From: Vibrio inusitatus
Lineage (GTDB): Bacteria; Pseudomonadota; Gammaproteobacteria; Enterobacterales; Vibrionaceae
DNA: 64,000 bases
Direction: 5' to 3'
Assembly (NCBI GenBank): GCA_024346935.1
Contig: AP024878.1
Span: forward strand, 1,054,001 to 1,118,000
Below are positions 1 to 9,257 of the stretch, piece after piece. How positions within the stretch are numbered: position 1 is the first letter of the stretch; each line of letters opens with the position of its first letter. The notes below the pieces were generated by a model. The model saw only the letters and a list, made by a program, of their open reading frames with translations, did no database searches and was not told the origin of the DNA. A program made the translations under genes and the position numbers.

Positions 1-1
1 T

Positions 2-295
2 AAGACGATAGATGAAGTGATCGCTGAGGGAGATGCGGAGCCCGCAATCAATCCAGATGAAGAAGAATTAGACCTTAGAGTTGGACTTGATGAGTTTCCA
101 GACGTTATAGGCAAGGTAGAGCTCAAAGATGTAGACCTAGATGGTGAGATAGCGAGTCAGCTTGATCTGGCGACGGTTTACATTCAAATGAATGATTTAA
201 ACCATGCCAACAAGTTGTTGAACGGAGTGCTGGAGAAGGGGACTCAAGAGGAGAAACAACGCGCTCAGCAGTTGCTGGAGTCTATTCGCTCCTAA
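2..295 (+). CDS. fimV: FimV/HubP polar landmark protein, C-terminal fragment
   Basis: Only the last 97 codons are in the window; the frame is open to the left edge, so this is a 3' fragment and not a small gene. The visible part is an acidic linker followed by the helical FimV C-terminal domain, ending in a TPR-like segment (LDLATVYIQMNDLNHANKLL, then a second helix to the stop). In Vibrio the large FimV-family protein is HubP, an inner-membrane, peptidoglycan-binding protein that organises the cell pole (chromosome origin, flagellar and chemotaxis proteins). A FimV-family gene immediately before truA is the usual Vibrio order. Family call is secure; HubP-type function is inferred from position and organism. 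Confidence 0.8.
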   Translation, partial: KTIDEVIAEGDAEPAINPDEEELDLRVGLDEFPDVIGKVELKDVDLDGEIASQLDLATVYIQMNDLNHANKLLNGVLEKGTQEEKQRAQQLLESIRS

Positions 296-301
296 TGAAA
301 T

Positions 302-330
302 TTGTTACGTTAACGTGCATCGTTTATAAT
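302..330 (+). promoter_or_regulatory. Predicted sigma-70 promoter for truA
   Basis: TTGTTA at 302-307 and a perfect TATAAT at 325-330 are separated by 17 bases, 32 bases before the truA ATG. It starts just after the fimV stop, so truA can be transcribed independently. Confidence 0.55.
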
Positions 331-362
331 GCCCGCCCCAAATTTCAACTGGATTGTGACTG

Positions 363-1154
363 ATGAGAATCGCCCTAGGCATCGAATACGATGGTGCAAA
401 ATATTATGGTTGGCAGAGACAGAATGACTTTGATTCTGTACAAGAACGTTTAGAGAAAGCGCTTTCCATTGTGGCGAATCACCCAGTAGAGGTTCAATGC
501 GCAGGTCGTACGGATGCTGGTGTGCACGGCACTGGACAAGTGGTGCATTTTGAGACTACCGCTTCTCGTAAGATGTTGGCTTGGCAAATGGGCGTTAATG
601 CTAATATGCCAGGGGATATTGCAGTACGTTGGGCTACTGAAGTTTCTGATGACTTCCACGCACGATTCAGTGCGACAGCAAGACGCTATCGCTACGTTAT
701 CTATAATCATGCTTTACGCCCAGCAATCCTAGCAAAAGGGGTTAGCCATTATCATGGTGATCTTGATGTCGATAAAATGCATCAAGCTGCTCAGTTCTTG
801 CTAGGAGAGAATGACTTTACATCATTTCGAGCAGCACACTGTCAGTCTCATAGCCCGTTTCGTAATATGATGCACATTAACGTAACTCGTCATAACCACT
901 ATATCGTTGTCGATATCAAGGCGAATGCCTTTGTTCATCATATGGTACGAAATATTGTGGGTAGCTTGCTGGTGGTAGGTCGAAATGAGCAACCGATTGA
1001 ATGGATTGAGTGGTTATTAGCCCAGAAAAATCGTTCATTAGCAGGTGCAACAGCGAAAGCTCATGGATTATATTTGGTAAAAGTGGACTATCCAGAGGAA
1101 TTCGCTATTCCAGAATTGCCTATGGGACCGCTGTTTTTACCCGAAGAATTGTGA
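363..1154 (+). CDS. truA: tRNA pseudouridine(38-40) synthase TruA
   Basis: Isomerises uridines 38, 39 and 40 in the anticodon arm of many tRNAs to pseudouridine; cytoplasmic homodimer. The 263-residue product has the family's usual length. The catalytic motif [17 protein letters not shown] is present with the nucleophilic aspartate at residue 51, and the C-terminal [14 protein letters not shown] segment is the characteristic second conserved block. The ATG at 363 gives the standard N-terminus [18 protein letters not shown]. The gene sits between the FimV/HubP gene and accD as in other vibrios and appears to have its own promoter. Confidence 0.96.
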   Translation: MRIALGIEYDGAKYYGWQRQNDFDSVQERLEKALSIVANHPVEVQCAGRTDAGVHGTGQVVHFETTASRKMLAWQMGVNANMPGDIAVRWATEVSDDFHARFSATARRYRYVIYNHALRPAILAKGVSHYHGDLDVDKMHQAAQFLLGENDFTSFRAAHCQSHSPFRNMMHINVTRHNHYIVVDIKANAFVHHMVRNIVGSLLVVGRNEQPIEWIEWLLAQKNRSLAGATAKAHGLYLVKVDYPEEFAIPELPMGPLFLPEEL

Positions 1155-1281
1155 TGAAACGCAAATATAGCGTCACTTTGACGTCATTTTGCTGTAATAA
1201 TTAAGGTTTAAAGGATAGGTACAACCAGTTTTTTATCTACACTAGAGTAGATCTATGGTTTAATCCTTGCAAATTATCAAC

Positions 1282-1302
1282 CTCTTGCCGTGGCGGCGAG
1301 AG
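1282..1302 (+). promoter_or_regulatory. Hairpin in the accD leader
   Basis: CTCTTGCC (1282-1289) pairs with GGCGAGAG (1295-1302) with one G-U pair around a GTGGC loop, about 20 bases before the accD ATG and without a T-run. Not a terminator; possibly a leader structure for translational control. Confidence 0.35.
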
Positions 1303-1322
1303 CTTAATGAAAAAGGTCTTTC

Positions 1323-2246
1323 ATGAGTTGGCTTGAGAAGATTTTCAACAAAAGCAGTATTTCAACGTCTCGCAAGGCGAATGTTCCTGAAGGTGTATGG
1401 ACGAAATGTACCTCTTGTGAGCAAGTTTTATATCAAGCAGAGCTACAGCGTAACTTAGAGGTTTGCCCTAAGTGTGATCATCACATGCGCATCTCTGCAC
1501 GTAATCGTTTAGACAGTTTTCTAGATGCAGATGGCCGTGAAGAGCTAGGTGCTGAGCTAGAGCCTCAAGATAAGCTGAAGTTTAAAGATACTAAGCGCTA
1601 TAAAGATCGTATCACTACTTACCAAAAGAGCAGTGGCGAGAAAGATGCGCTGATCGCGATCAAAGGTGCTATCCATGGCATGCCTGTTGTGGCGTGTGCT
1701 ATGGAATTTAAATTCATGGGTGGCTCTATGGGGTCGGTTGTGGGTGCACGCTTTGTGCGTGCTGTAGACGCTGCAATTGAAAATAACTGTGGTATGGTCT
1801 GTTTCTCTGCAAGTGGCGGCGCTCGCATGCAAGAGGCGTTAATGTCTCTAATGCAAATGGCAAAAACCAGCGCAGCACTAGAACGACTTTCAAAGAAAGG
1901 TTTACCGTTCATTTCTGTTATGACTGACCCAACTATGGGTGGCGTATCAGCAAGTTTTGCAATGCTAGGCGATATCAATATTGGTGAGCCTCGTGCTGTT
2001 ATTGGTTTTGCTGGCCGTCGTGTTATCGAACAAACCGTTCGTGAAGACTTACCTGAAGGCTTTCAAACGAGTGAGTTCCTACTTGAGCACGGCGGTATTG
2101 ACATGATCGTTGATCGTCGTGAAATGCGTCAAAAAGTAGGGGGCTTATTGGCTAAGTTGACTAACCATTCATCACCTTTAGTGTATTCTGTTAACGAAGA
2201 CTCAAAAGAGGCTGAATACGAAGTACCCGTAGCCCCAGAAAAATAG
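1323..2246 (+). CDS. accD: Acetyl-CoA carboxylase carboxyltransferase subunit beta
   Basis: With AccA, forms the carboxyltransferase that moves the carboxyl group from biotin to acetyl-CoA to make malonyl-CoA, the first committed step of fatty-acid synthesis. The N-terminal zinc ribbon is complete (C29, C32, C48, C51), followed by the crotonase-fold carboxyltransferase domain with the [11 protein letters not shown] and [16 protein letters not shown] oxyanion and CoA-binding blocks. At 307 residues it is of normal size. It is followed 43 bases later by folC, the same order as in E. coli (accD-folC-dedD-cvpA-purF). In E. coli the AccA/AccD complex can bind its own mRNA through the zinc ribbon, which is why the leader hairpin at 1282-1302 deserves notice. 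Confidence 0.97.
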   Translation: MSWLEKIFNKSSISTSRKANVPEGVWTKCTSCEQVLYQAELQRNLEVCPKCDHHMRISARNRLDSFLDADGREELGAELEPQDKLKFKDTKRYKDRITTYQKSSGEKDALIAIKGAIHGMPVVACAMEFKFMGGSMGSVVGARFVRAVDAAIENNCGMVCFSASGGARMQEALMSLMQMAKTSAALERLSKKGLPFISVMTDPTMGGVSASFAMLGDINIGEPRAVIGFAGRRVIEQTVREDLPEGFQTSEFLLEHGGIDMIVDRREMRQKVGGLLAKLTNHSSPLVYSVNEDSKEAEYEVPVAPEK

Positions 2247-2289
2247 TACAGTACTCATTATCTGACAGTAATTAGCGTTATATAGATAG

Positions 2290-3564
2290 ATGAGTTCACA
2301 TATCCCACAAGCCACATCATCCCTAACGGTGTGGCTTGATTATTTACAGTCCATTCATACCAGTGCGATAGATCTAGGTCTTGAGCGCGTATCTCAAGTA
2401 GCTCAGAAAGCGACGCCTAGTCTGACTAAGCCTGCTCCTAAAGTTATTACCGTTGCCGGAACCAATGGCAAGGGTTCAACGTGTGCCATTATGGAAGCCA
2501 TATTGCTTGACGCTGGATATAGCGTAGGCGTGTATAGCTCTCCACATCTTATCCGATATAATGAGCGGGTTCGTATCAATGGCGAAGAGCTTTCTGACGA
2601 CTATCACGTTGCCGCTTTTGATGTTATCGAAAAATTAAGGGGCGACATTAGTCTCAGCTTTTTTGAATACGCGACCTTGGCAGCACTGCACATATTTCAG
2701 CAGAAAAAAGTAGACGTCGTACTTTTAGAAGTTGGTCTTGGCGGTCGTCTAGATGCAACAAATATCGTGGATCACGATGTCAGTATCATTACTAGTCTAG
2801 CGGTGGATCATGTTGATTGGCTCGGTGACGACATTAATGTTATTGGCTTTGAAAAAGCGGGGATCTTTAGAGCGGGCAAACCTGCAATTTGTGGTCAACC
2901 TAACGCACCAATGACCGTTGCCGCGCATGCTGATGATATTGACGCGACTCTTTATCAAGTTGAATATCAATATTCTTATAGAGAAGACGGTGAATTGTGG
3001 CACTGGCAGTCTGGTAGCTTTGATGTTACCGATTTACCAAAACCGAATCTTCCATTGGCGAATGCAGCTACTGCACTGATGGCGTTAGGAGTATCGGATT
3101 TAGACCTAACGGATGTCAATATCGTTAATGGTCTAAAGAATGCCAAGCTTACAGGAAGAATGCAGCTCCTTTCTCAAAAGCCAACGGTGATTCTAGATGT
3201 TGCCCATAACCCTCATTCCGCTGAATACCTTGTTGCTCAATTGCAGCAGCGCTATCCAGAACAAAAAATAAGAGCGGTCGTTGGGATGCTTCATGATAAA
3301 GATGTCGCAGCTACCCTTAACGCGCTTTCAGGTTGCATGCAGCATTGGTATCCAGCTTCGTTAGAAGGGCCTAGGGCGGCTTCAGCTACTGAACTTTGTC
3401 AATATCTCGATAAAGGCACCGTTGGGTTTAAAAATCCTGTTGAAGCGTTTGAGCAAGCGATGAATGATGCAGGAAAAGACGACATTGTCGTTGTATTAGG
3501 ATCATTTTTTACCGTAGGGGCCGTGTTGGAACACTGGCAAACAAGGAGAAACAATGGCGAGTAA
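2290..3564 (+). CDS. folC: Bifunctional dihydrofolate synthase / folylpolyglutamate synthase
   Basis: Adds L-glutamate to dihydropteroate to form dihydrofolate, then extends the polyglutamate tail of tetrahydrofolates. The Mur-ligase-type P-loop TVAGTNGKGSTCAI lies near residue 55, followed by SSPHLIRYNERVRI and the EVGLGGRLDATNIV motif that binds Mg-ATP; the C-terminal Mur-ligase domain has VILDVAHNPHSAEYL. Length (424 residues) is standard. Its last 11 bases overlap dedD, suggesting translational coupling. No strong Shine-Dalgarno precedes the ATG; the short gap from accD fits cotranscription. Confidence 0.96.
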   Translation: MSSHIPQATSSLTVWLDYLQSIHTSAIDLGLERVSQVAQKATPSLTKPAPKVITVAGTNGKGSTCAIMEAILLDAGYSVGVYSSPHLIRYNERVRINGEELSDDYHVAAFDVIEKLRGDISLSFFEYATLAALHIFQQKKVDVVLLEVGLGGRLDATNIVDHDVSIITSLAVDHVDWLGDDINVIGFEKAGIFRAGKPAICGQPNAPMTVAAHADDIDATLYQVEYQYSYREDGELWHWQSGSFDVTDLPKPNLPLANAATALMALGVSDLDLTDVNIVNGLKNAKLTGRMQLLSQKPTVILDVAHNPHSAEYLVAQLQQRYPEQKIRAVVGMLHDKDVAATLNALSGCMQHWYPASLEGPRAASATELCQYLDKGTVGFKNPVEAFEQAMNDAGKDDIVVVLGSFFTVGAVLEHWQTRRNNGE

Positions 3565-4144
3565 ATTTCAAAGTCGCTTAGTCGGTACCATAGTACTCGT
3601 TGCCGTTGGGGTGATCGTACTTCCTGACGTTTTAGACGGTGAGAAGCTTCACTACAAGGAAGAGTTTGTTGCGATTCCTATCAAACCTCAACTTGAATCA
3701 GAAGTAGAGTCGTTTGAGATCTTAGATCCTGTAGAAGAAGACATTTCGCTACCACCAGAGCCTGTTGAAGAGATCATTCATGAAAGCTCTGAGCCGATTG
3801 CCGTTGCAGAAGTTAAGCCAAAAACTACGCCTAAACCACAAGAGAAACCAAAACCGGAAGTGGTTGAGGTGAAAGAGCGCAAGGTAGAAGAACGCAACAA
3901 TTACCAAGACAGTGGTTGGATTATTCAGTTGGTGGCGGTGCGCAGTTCTGAGAATGCTGAAGGTTTAGTTAATGATCTTAAGAAGCGTGGTTATCGAGCG
4001 AGTGTCGTCAAGGCCAATGACTTTTACCGTGTAATAGTCGGTCCAGATGTATCACGTTCCAAGTTAGAATCGCAACTGCCTGAATTGAAAAAGATCACAG
4101 GCGCTTCTGGGCAGATTCAGACATTTAAGCCACTAAAACCATAA
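3554..4144 (+). CDS. dedD: SPOR-domain cell-division protein DedD
   Basis: Inner-membrane division protein with one N-terminal transmembrane helix (about residues 9-24, LVGTIVLVAVGVIVLPDVL), a long acidic, proline- and lysine-rich linker, and a C-terminal SPOR domain (about residues 120-193, beginning SGWIIQLVAVRSSENAEGLV) that binds denuded septal peptidoglycan. The layout and size (196 residues) match E. coli DedD, and it occupies the same place between folC and cvpA. The start overlaps the end of folC and has the Shine-Dalgarno-like AAGGAGA about 6 bases upstream. Confidence 0.9.
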   Translation: MASKFQSRLVGTIVLVAVGVIVLPDVLDGEKLHYKEEFVAIPIKPQLESEVESFEILDPVEEDISLPPEPVEEIIHESSEPIAVAEVKPKTTPKPQEKPKPEVVEVKERKVEERNNYQDSGWIIQLVAVRSSENAEGLVNDLKKRGYRASVVKANDFYRVIVGPDVSRSKLESQLPELKKITGASGQIQTFKPLKP

Positions 4145-4159
4145 AGAAAACGTTTGCGT
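4144..4159 (+). promoter_or_regulatory. PurR operator (pur box) upstream of cvpA-purF
   Basis: AAGAAAACGTTTGCGT matches the PurR consensus ACGCAAACGTTTGCGT at 14 of 16 positions, with the central AACGTT and the whole right half intact. A plausible -10 (TAGAAT, 4175-4180, preceded by TG) follows, and TTGCGT inside the operator could serve as the -35, so bound PurR would block the cvpA-purF promoter when purines are abundant. It begins at the last base of the dedD stop codon. Confidence 0.85.
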
Positions 4160-4207
4160 CGCGCATTTTTCTGTTAGAATGCGCGCCAGCATGAGGAAGT
4201 AAAGCTC

Positions 4208-4699
4208 ATGAATTGGATAGATTTTACTATTTTAGGTGTGATCGGCATCTCTGCGCTGATCAGTTTGGTTCGAGGTTTTGTTAAAGAAGCGCTCTCTTTA
4301 GTGATTTGGTTTGGCGCCTTTTTTATTGCCAGCCAGTACTACACTAGATTAGCGGTGTACTTTACAAACATCCAAGATGACATGGTCCGAAACGGAGCTG
4401 CTGTTGGCGCTCTGTTTATTGCAACACTTGTTGTTGGTGCAGTCATTAACTACACCATAGGGCAGTTAGTCCAAAAGACAGGTCTGTCGGGTACAGACCG
4501 AGTGCTTGGGATCGTGTTTGGTACTTTGCGCGGCGTGTTAATCGTTGCAGCAGTACTGTTTTTTATGGATGCATTCACCAGTTTGTCGAATTCCGACTGG
4601 TGGCGCCAATCGCAATTGATTCCAGAGTTCAGTCGTCTGATCGCACCGTTTTTCGAACATCTTAAAGAAACGTCTAGCTTTTTATCCGGCGTGATATAA
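4208..4699 (+). CDS. cvpA: CvpA family inner-membrane protein
   Basis: Small polytopic inner-membrane protein, first recognised as needed for colicin V production and more recently linked to envelope stress tolerance; its biochemical role is not settled. Four hydrophobic segments are visible (about residues 4-22, 28-47, 63-82 and 98-117), and the N-terminus DFTILGVIGISALISLVRGFVKEALSL is the family signature. The 163-residue length is normal. It lies 31 bases before purF and behind a PurR box, so it is expected to be cotranscribed with purF and repressed by purines. Confidence 0.92.
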   Translation: MNWIDFTILGVIGISALISLVRGFVKEALSLVIWFGAFFIASQYYTRLAVYFTNIQDDMVRNGAAVGALFIATLVVGAVINYTIGQLVQKTGLSGTDRVLGIVFGTLRGVLIVAAVLFFMDAFTSLSNSDWWRQSQLIPEFSRLIAPFFEHLKETSSFLSGVI

Positions 4700-4730
4700 A
4701 GCTTAACTGGCCAATACTGAGGGTTTAGAC

Positions 4731-6248
4731 ATGTGTGGTATTGTTGGAATTGTAGGCACAACTCCTGTTAATCAATCGATTTATGATGCGCTTACGGTTT
4801 TGCAGCATCGTGGACAAGATGCTGCGGGTATTATTACCATAGATAGCAATCGTTTTCGTCTGCGTAAGGCAAACGGCCTAGTTAAGGATGTGTTTGAAGC
4901 AAAACACATGCAACGCTTACAAGGCTCGGTAGGTATCGGACACGTTCGTTACCCTACTGCAGGTAGTTCAAGTGCGTCTGAAGCACAGCCTTTTTACGTG
5001 AATTCTCCATTTGGTATCACGTTGGCTCATAACGGCAACCTAACTAATGCTGCTGATGTTCGTCAGAAGCTTTTCGAACAAGATCGCCGCCATGTAAATA
5101 CAACATCTGATTCTGAAGTTTTGCTGAATGTACTGGCTCATAACATTGATATGACTAAGACGTTCAACATTACAGAGAAAGATGTGTTTGATGCGGTTGA
5201 ACGTGTTCATCAAACCATTCGCGGTGCGTATGCAGTAACTGCAATGATCATTGGTCATGGTATGGTTGCATTTCGCGATCCAAACGGTATTCGTCCTTTA
5301 TGTCTTGGTAAGCGTGAGGTCGAAGGTGGCACAGAATACATGGTGGCATCTGAGTCTGTAGCATTAGATGCTGTAGGTTTTGATTTCATGCGTGATGTAG
5401 CACCAGGTGAAGCGGTATACGTCACTTTTGATGGGCAACTGCACACTAAACAGTGTGCTGAGAATCCACAATTAAACCCTTGTATCTTTGAGTTCGTTTA
5501 TTTTGCTCGTCCTGATTCATTCATTGACAAGGTATCTGTATACAGTGCTCGCGTTGAAATGGGTAACAAACTGGGTGAGAAAATTAAGCGTGAATGGGAT
5601 GATTTGGATATCGATGTGGTTATCCCTATACCTGAAACTTCTTGTGATATTGCTCTACAGATTGCTCATATTATTGACAAGCCTTACCGTCAAGGTTTTG
5701 TTAAAAACCGCTATGTAGGTCGTACCTTCATCATGCCTGGTCAGCAGCAACGTAAGAAATCAGTACGTCGTAAGCTGAATGCGATTCGCTCTGAATTTAA
5801 AGGTAAGAATGTACTGCTTGTTGATGACTCTATCGTTCGCGGTACTACATCAGAGCAGATTATAGAAATGGCTCGTGATTCAGGTGCAAACAAGGTTTAC
5901 ATCGTTTCAGCTGCACCAGAAGTACGCTTCCCGAATGTATACGGCATTGATATGCCAAGTGCGAATGAGTTGATTGCTCACGGCCGTGAAGTAGACGAGA
6001 TTTCTAAGCTTATTGGCGCTGATGGTTTGATGTTCCAATCATTAGAAGATCTTGTTTCTGCAGTGGGCGAGGGCAACCCTGATATTAAAACGTTTGAGAC
6101 CTCTGTCTTCAGTGGCCAGTACGTTACCGGTGATGTTGATCAAGAGTATTTAGACTTCCTTGATTCTCTACGCTCTGACGATGCAAAAACAGAGCAAAAT
6201 ATTGCTCAAGATTTAGCAAACCTAGAGATGTATAACGAAGGCGCGTAA
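4731..6248 (+). CDS. purF: Amidophosphoribosyltransferase PurF
   Basis: Catalyses the first step of purine synthesis, PRPP plus glutamine to 5-phosphoribosylamine. The N-terminal nucleophile is C2 (MCGIVGIVG), with the class II glutaminase domain over roughly the first 230 residues (including [10 protein letters not shown] and HNGNLTN). The phosphoribosyltransferase domain carries the PRPP loop [17 protein letters not shown] near residue 362. The 505-residue length is standard. Transcription is likely controlled from the PurR box upstream of cvpA, and a strong hairpin terminator follows the stop. Confidence 0.98.
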   Translation: MCGIVGIVGTTPVNQSIYDALTVLQHRGQDAAGIITIDSNRFRLRKANGLVKDVFEAKHMQRLQGSVGIGHVRYPTAGSSSASEAQPFYVNSPFGITLAHNGNLTNAADVRQKLFEQDRRHVNTTSDSEVLLNVLAHNIDMTKTFNITEKDVFDAVERVHQTIRGAYAVTAMIIGHGMVAFRDPNGIRPLCLGKREVEGGTEYMVASESVALDAVGFDFMRDVAPGEAVYVTFDGQLHTKQCAENPQLNPCIFEFVYFARPDSFIDKVSVYSARVEMGNKLGEKIKREWDDLDIDVVIPIPETSCDIALQIAHIIDKPYRQGFVKNRYVGRTFIMPGQQQRKKSVRRKLNAIRSEFKGKNVLLVDDSIVRGTTSEQIIEMARDSGANKVYIVSAAPEVRFPNVYGIDMPSANELIAHGREVDEISKLIGADGLMFQSLEDLVSAVGEGNPDIKTFETSVFSGQYVTGDVDQEYLDFLDSLRSDDAKTEQNIAQDLANLEMYNEGA

Positions 6249-6274
6249 TGCTCCTTTGATACAATCCAAACAGT

Positions 6275-6305
6275 AAGGCCCAGCATGATGCTGGGCCTTT
6301 TTTTA
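6275..6305 (+). terminator. Intrinsic terminator after purF
   Basis: An 11-bp perfect stem (6275-6285 with 6289-6299) around a TGA loop is followed by a run of seven T. It may also act on the opposite-strand LysR gene, since the stem begins with AA. Confidence 0.93.
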
Positions 6306-6351
6306 TACTATTTAATATGAATCACATGGCTTTTACGCACTGTGATTACTA

Positions 6352-7239
6352 TTAATTGAAGTAATCTCTGATGTAGTCGATCAATAGTCGTGTTTTCTCA
6401 GGAATATGGTCTTTATGGTTATACAGCATAAAGATGTCACGCGGGTTTGCAGCCCACTCTGGTAACACTTGGACTAAGCCGCCACTTTCGATGTGATGAT
6501 TGACCATTACATTAGGGATCAAAGCAATACCAGAACCGGCAGAACAGGCGTGCCTAACTACATTTAAGTCAGTAGCTTCTAGTCGCCCTTTGGCTTTGTT
6601 CACCACGGTTTCGCCGTGAGTATTAAGCAGTGACCAATGTGTAAGAGGTAACCCTTTCAGTAGAGAATGATCAGCAAGGTCTTCTGCATGTTGCAGTGAG
6701 GCAGTGTTGCTTTTTAGGTAGTCAGGGCTTGCAACCAGAATGTCTTTAACTTCGGTAAGTTTACGAGCAATAAGGTTGGAATCTCGCTGAGGCCCTACCC
6801 TGAAGATCATGTCCCACTCTGTAGGGTCAAGTTCATCAGCGCGGTTGGTCATGCTAAGGTCAATCTGGATATCAGGATAGGTGTCCATGAACCCTTCAAG
6901 TAATGGCATCAGCATACGCTTGGTCAGGTTAGCTGGAGAGGAAACTCTTAAGCGACCTGCCGCACCGCGACACTCTTCACCTAGCTCAACAGCGGCGCTA
7001 GATATTTGTTTGAGAAGGGGACCACACTGCTCATAGAAACGTTGTCCGGCTTCTGTTAGCGTTAATTTGCGAGCGTGTCTGTTCAGCAGTCGTAAATCGA
7101 TAGCGTCCTCTAACGCTTGTATTCTTCGAGTAATCGTCGCAACGGGAATGCGAGTTGCTCGTGATGTGGCTGTATAGCTTCCATGCTCCACGACTTTGCG
7201 GAACAGATTGAGGTCATCAAGTTTCATAGTATCTTTCAT
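6352..7239 (-). CDS. LysR family transcriptional regulator
   Basis: DNA-binding regulator of unknown target. An N-terminal winged helix-turn-helix (DDLNLFRKVVEHGSYTATSR... with RRIQALEDAIDLRLLNRHAR) occupies about residues 8-65, followed by the PBP2-type effector-binding domain typical of the CrgA-like subgroup of LysR regulators (short, about 295 residues). Two in-frame ATGs are possible: the one used here and one at 7227 giving MKLDDLNLF, the more conventional start. It is divergent from rssB and convergent with purF, so there is no operon context to suggest the regulated pathway or the effector. Autoregulation from the 7240-7447 intergenic region would be usual for the family. Confidence 0.85.
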   Translation of the reverse strand: MKDTMKLDDLNLFRKVVEHGSYTATSRATRIPVATITRRIQALEDAIDLRLLNRHARKLTLTEAGQRFYEQCGPLLKQISSAAVELGEECRGAAGRLRVSSPANLTKRMLMPLLEGFMDTYPDIQIDLSMTNRADELDPTEWDMIFRVGPQRDSNLIARKLTEVKDILVASPDYLKSNTASLQHAEDLADHSLLKGLPLTHWSLLNTHGETVVNKAKGRLEATDLNVVRHACSAGSGIALIPNVMVNHHIESGGLVQVLPEWAANPRDIFMLYNHKDHIPEKTRLLIDYIRDYFN

Positions 7240-7447
7240 GATCGAGATATGCGCTCACTTTCAATGGGGGAAACAACCCTTTCGGGTCAGGTGATTTAGT
7301 CTTTATTATCAAACAGTTTTTACAATTTGTCGTCAAAATAAGTCATTTATCTTTGTGATTATTAAAACGGACATCTAAGGTTATAGCAATTGAAGTAGAC
7401 TTAAAGAGTATGAAGTGCACCAAGAGAGTACCTTAGTGGAGCTGCCA

Positions 7448-8509
7448 ATGAATCAAAAAAATGCAGCAGACGTTCTTATATTGGATGATGATGTCGTGTT
7501 TAGAAATTTAGTTCGTTCACTACTTGAGACCCAGAACTATCGCGTGTTTGAAGCGGATAATGGTCTTGAGGGACTACAGCATCTTGAGAATCATGTTCCC
7601 GACCTAGTAATTTGCGATATTGAAATGCCATTGCTCAATGGAATGGAATTTGTAGAAGAGGTTAGCCAGCAATATCCATCTCTTCCTTTAATTGTCATTT
7701 CCGGTACAGAAAAAATGTCTGTGGTGGCAAAGGCATTGAAATTTGGTATCAAGGACTTCGTTACCAAGCCAATTCTCAATCCTACTCATCTTCTCTCTAC
7801 TGTCGAGAGTACCCTTAAAGAAGCGAAAGATTCAGCACTGGGAGCGAGAGATTTTACTAGCCAATGGTTTCAGCTAAACCCTCAAGGTGAACTACCAGAA
7901 GACCAAGAATTGCATTGGCATTTAGAGTATTTGGACAATCATCCTGATATATCACGTGACGTGCTACAGGCTCTGGTACCGGAACAGAAAACAAGCCAAG
8001 GGGTATGGAACTGTCATTTCCGAGTTTTGCAGAGTTCTGAGTCCATGCCTATTGTCTATGATTACGCATGGAGCATGAACGGACAGTTTCTATTTTACGT
8101 TCTTGATTCTGATTCGGCGCAGCAGTATGGGGTGTCGACTACACTGCTGGTCAGGGCTTTGTTTAACGACTATATCCGTAGCCAAGAATCGCAGGTTTTC
8201 CATATTCAAGACTTAGTGAATAACCTCGAGAAAGCCATTCGTTACGCTGATTGTGGAGAACCTATCAACGCGCTCGTAGGTCTTGCCGATTTTTCAAATC
8301 GTGAATTTAAGGTGATCAGCGCAGGCATTGATGGCTCTTGGAGTAGTTCGAATGTGAACCATACACTCGAAAATCAAGAGAGCTTAGGTGGTGATAAGGT
8401 GTTGCATCAGGAGCAGTTTGTTCTTGCCACAACAGGTAAAAATAGTCTGAAGCTTTCCGGTATAGTCGACGCTAATTGTCAAATCGTTATAGAGAGCAAA
8501 GCGACTTAG
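7448..8509 (+). CDS. rssB: Response regulator of the RssB type
   Basis: Likely the adaptor that delivers the stationary-phase sigma factor RpoS to ClpXP. The receiver domain (about residues 8-125) has the acidic pocket DDD, phospho-acceptor D57 in VICDIEMP and the conserved lysine in FVTKPI. The second half resembles the catalytically dead PP2C/SpoIIE-like domain of E. coli RssB: FYVLDSDSAQQYGVSTTLLV then RALFN, and later ALVGLADFSNREFKVISAG. The ATG at 7448 is chosen over an upstream GTG at 7415 because GGAG lies six bases before it, giving 353 residues (E. coli RssB 337). No sensor kinase is adjacent. The assignment rests on motif-level similarity. Confidence 0.75.
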   Translation: MNQKNAADVLILDDDVVFRNLVRSLLETQNYRVFEADNGLEGLQHLENHVPDLVICDIEMPLLNGMEFVEEVSQQYPSLPLIVISGTEKMSVVAKALKFGIKDFVTKPILNPTHLLSTVESTLKEAKDSALGARDFTSQWFQLNPQGELPEDQELHWHLEYLDNHPDISRDVLQALVPEQKTSQGVWNCHFRVLQSSESMPIVYDYAWSMNGQFLFYVLDSDSAQQYGVSTTLLVRALFNDYIRSQESQVFHIQDLVNNLEKAIRYADCGEPINALVGLADFSNREFKVISAGIDGSWSSSNVNHTLENQESLGGDKVLHQEQFVLATTGKNSLKLSGIVDANCQIVIESKAT

Positions 8510-8569
8510 TCGTAAATTCAGCTTCAACTTCTTTTTTTGGCCAAGTTCAGATATTCTCTTTGAAGACTT

Positions 8570-8977
8570 ATGTTTGGACAAGGCTTTGCAGAATTGGCTA
8601 ACTCTCAAAATCCGATAAAAAGATGGATGCTAATTTCTCTGGGAGTAGTGTGCCTTGTATTAGGGCTATTAGGCGTTGTGTTGCCACTGCTGCCCACGAC
8701 TCCTTTTGTGTTACTCGCCAGCGCCTGTTTTATGAGAAGCTCTCCACGTCTAAATAAAAAACTCCTCTCTCATCCAACCTTTGGTCCCATCATCAAAGAC
8801 TGGCAATATACTCGTGGCATCAAGCGCTCGGTTAAACGCAAAGCATATTGGCTCATTTTGTTTAGCTTCGCTTTGTCCATTACTCTAGCTCCTATTAATT
8901 GGGTTAGATTACTGTTGGTGGTAATAATGGCGATTTTACTTTTATGGTTAAGTCGTCTTCCAGAGCCAGCCGAGTAA
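8570..8977 (+). CDS. ybaN: YbaN family (DUF454) inner-membrane protein
   Basis: Small membrane protein of unknown biochemical function. The family signature is clear: LGVVLPLLPTTPFVLLASACFMRSSPRLNKKLL, with two or three hydrophobic segments (about residues 19-48, 92-108 and 110-127). The first ATG gives 135 residues, about ten more than E. coli YbaN; an ATG at 8624 would give a shorter form close to the usual start, and neither has a strong ribosome binding site. As in E. coli, it is close to apt and dnaX, but about 280 bases containing a palindromic repeat separate it from apt. Confidence 0.82.
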   Translation: MFGQGFAELANSQNPIKRWMLISLGVVCLVLGLLGVVLPLLPTTPFVLLASACFMRSSPRLNKKLLSHPTFGPIIKDWQYTRGIKRSVKRKAYWLILFSFALSITLAPINWVRLLLVVIMAILLLWLSRLPEPAE

Positions 8978-9054
8978 TTCAAGAGCGAAAACTTGAAGCA
9001 TGCCAAAGTGTGGCTTGCTCAATATTGATAAAATCACTACCATATCGTCCACTT

Positions 9055-9112
9055 ATATCAATCTAATTACTATGGTCAGAGGGCTCTGGTTATACTCTAC
9101 TTAGATGGATAT
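9055..9112. repeat. 58-bp palindromic intergenic element upstream of apt
   Basis: ATATCAATCTAA (9055-9066) is repeated inverted as TTAGATGGATAT (9101-9112; 11 of 12 match), and the middle contains the hairpin CAGAG-GG-CTCTG (9077-9088). The sequence continues with ATATCAATCGCA (9109-9120), the same terminal motif as the element at 36285-36388. It looks like a REP/MITE-type repeat and not an operator, because of its length and the shared end. It occupies part of the otherwise empty 8978-9257 gap. Confidence 0.55.
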
Positions 9113-9257
9113 CAATCGCACCTAACCCATACGCAAATTTATGTCAGTTCACCATATTGATTTAGGCCAATCTACGCGCTCTAATCAGTGTGGTAGTAAT
9201 ATGAACCCAGGGTAAATAATTATGGTTAGGAGCTGAATTAAACTGTAAGAATTAACT

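Noticed and set aside
1619..1978. 119-codon minus-strand frame within accD
   Set aside because: Antisense shadow of the highly conserved carboxyltransferase domain.
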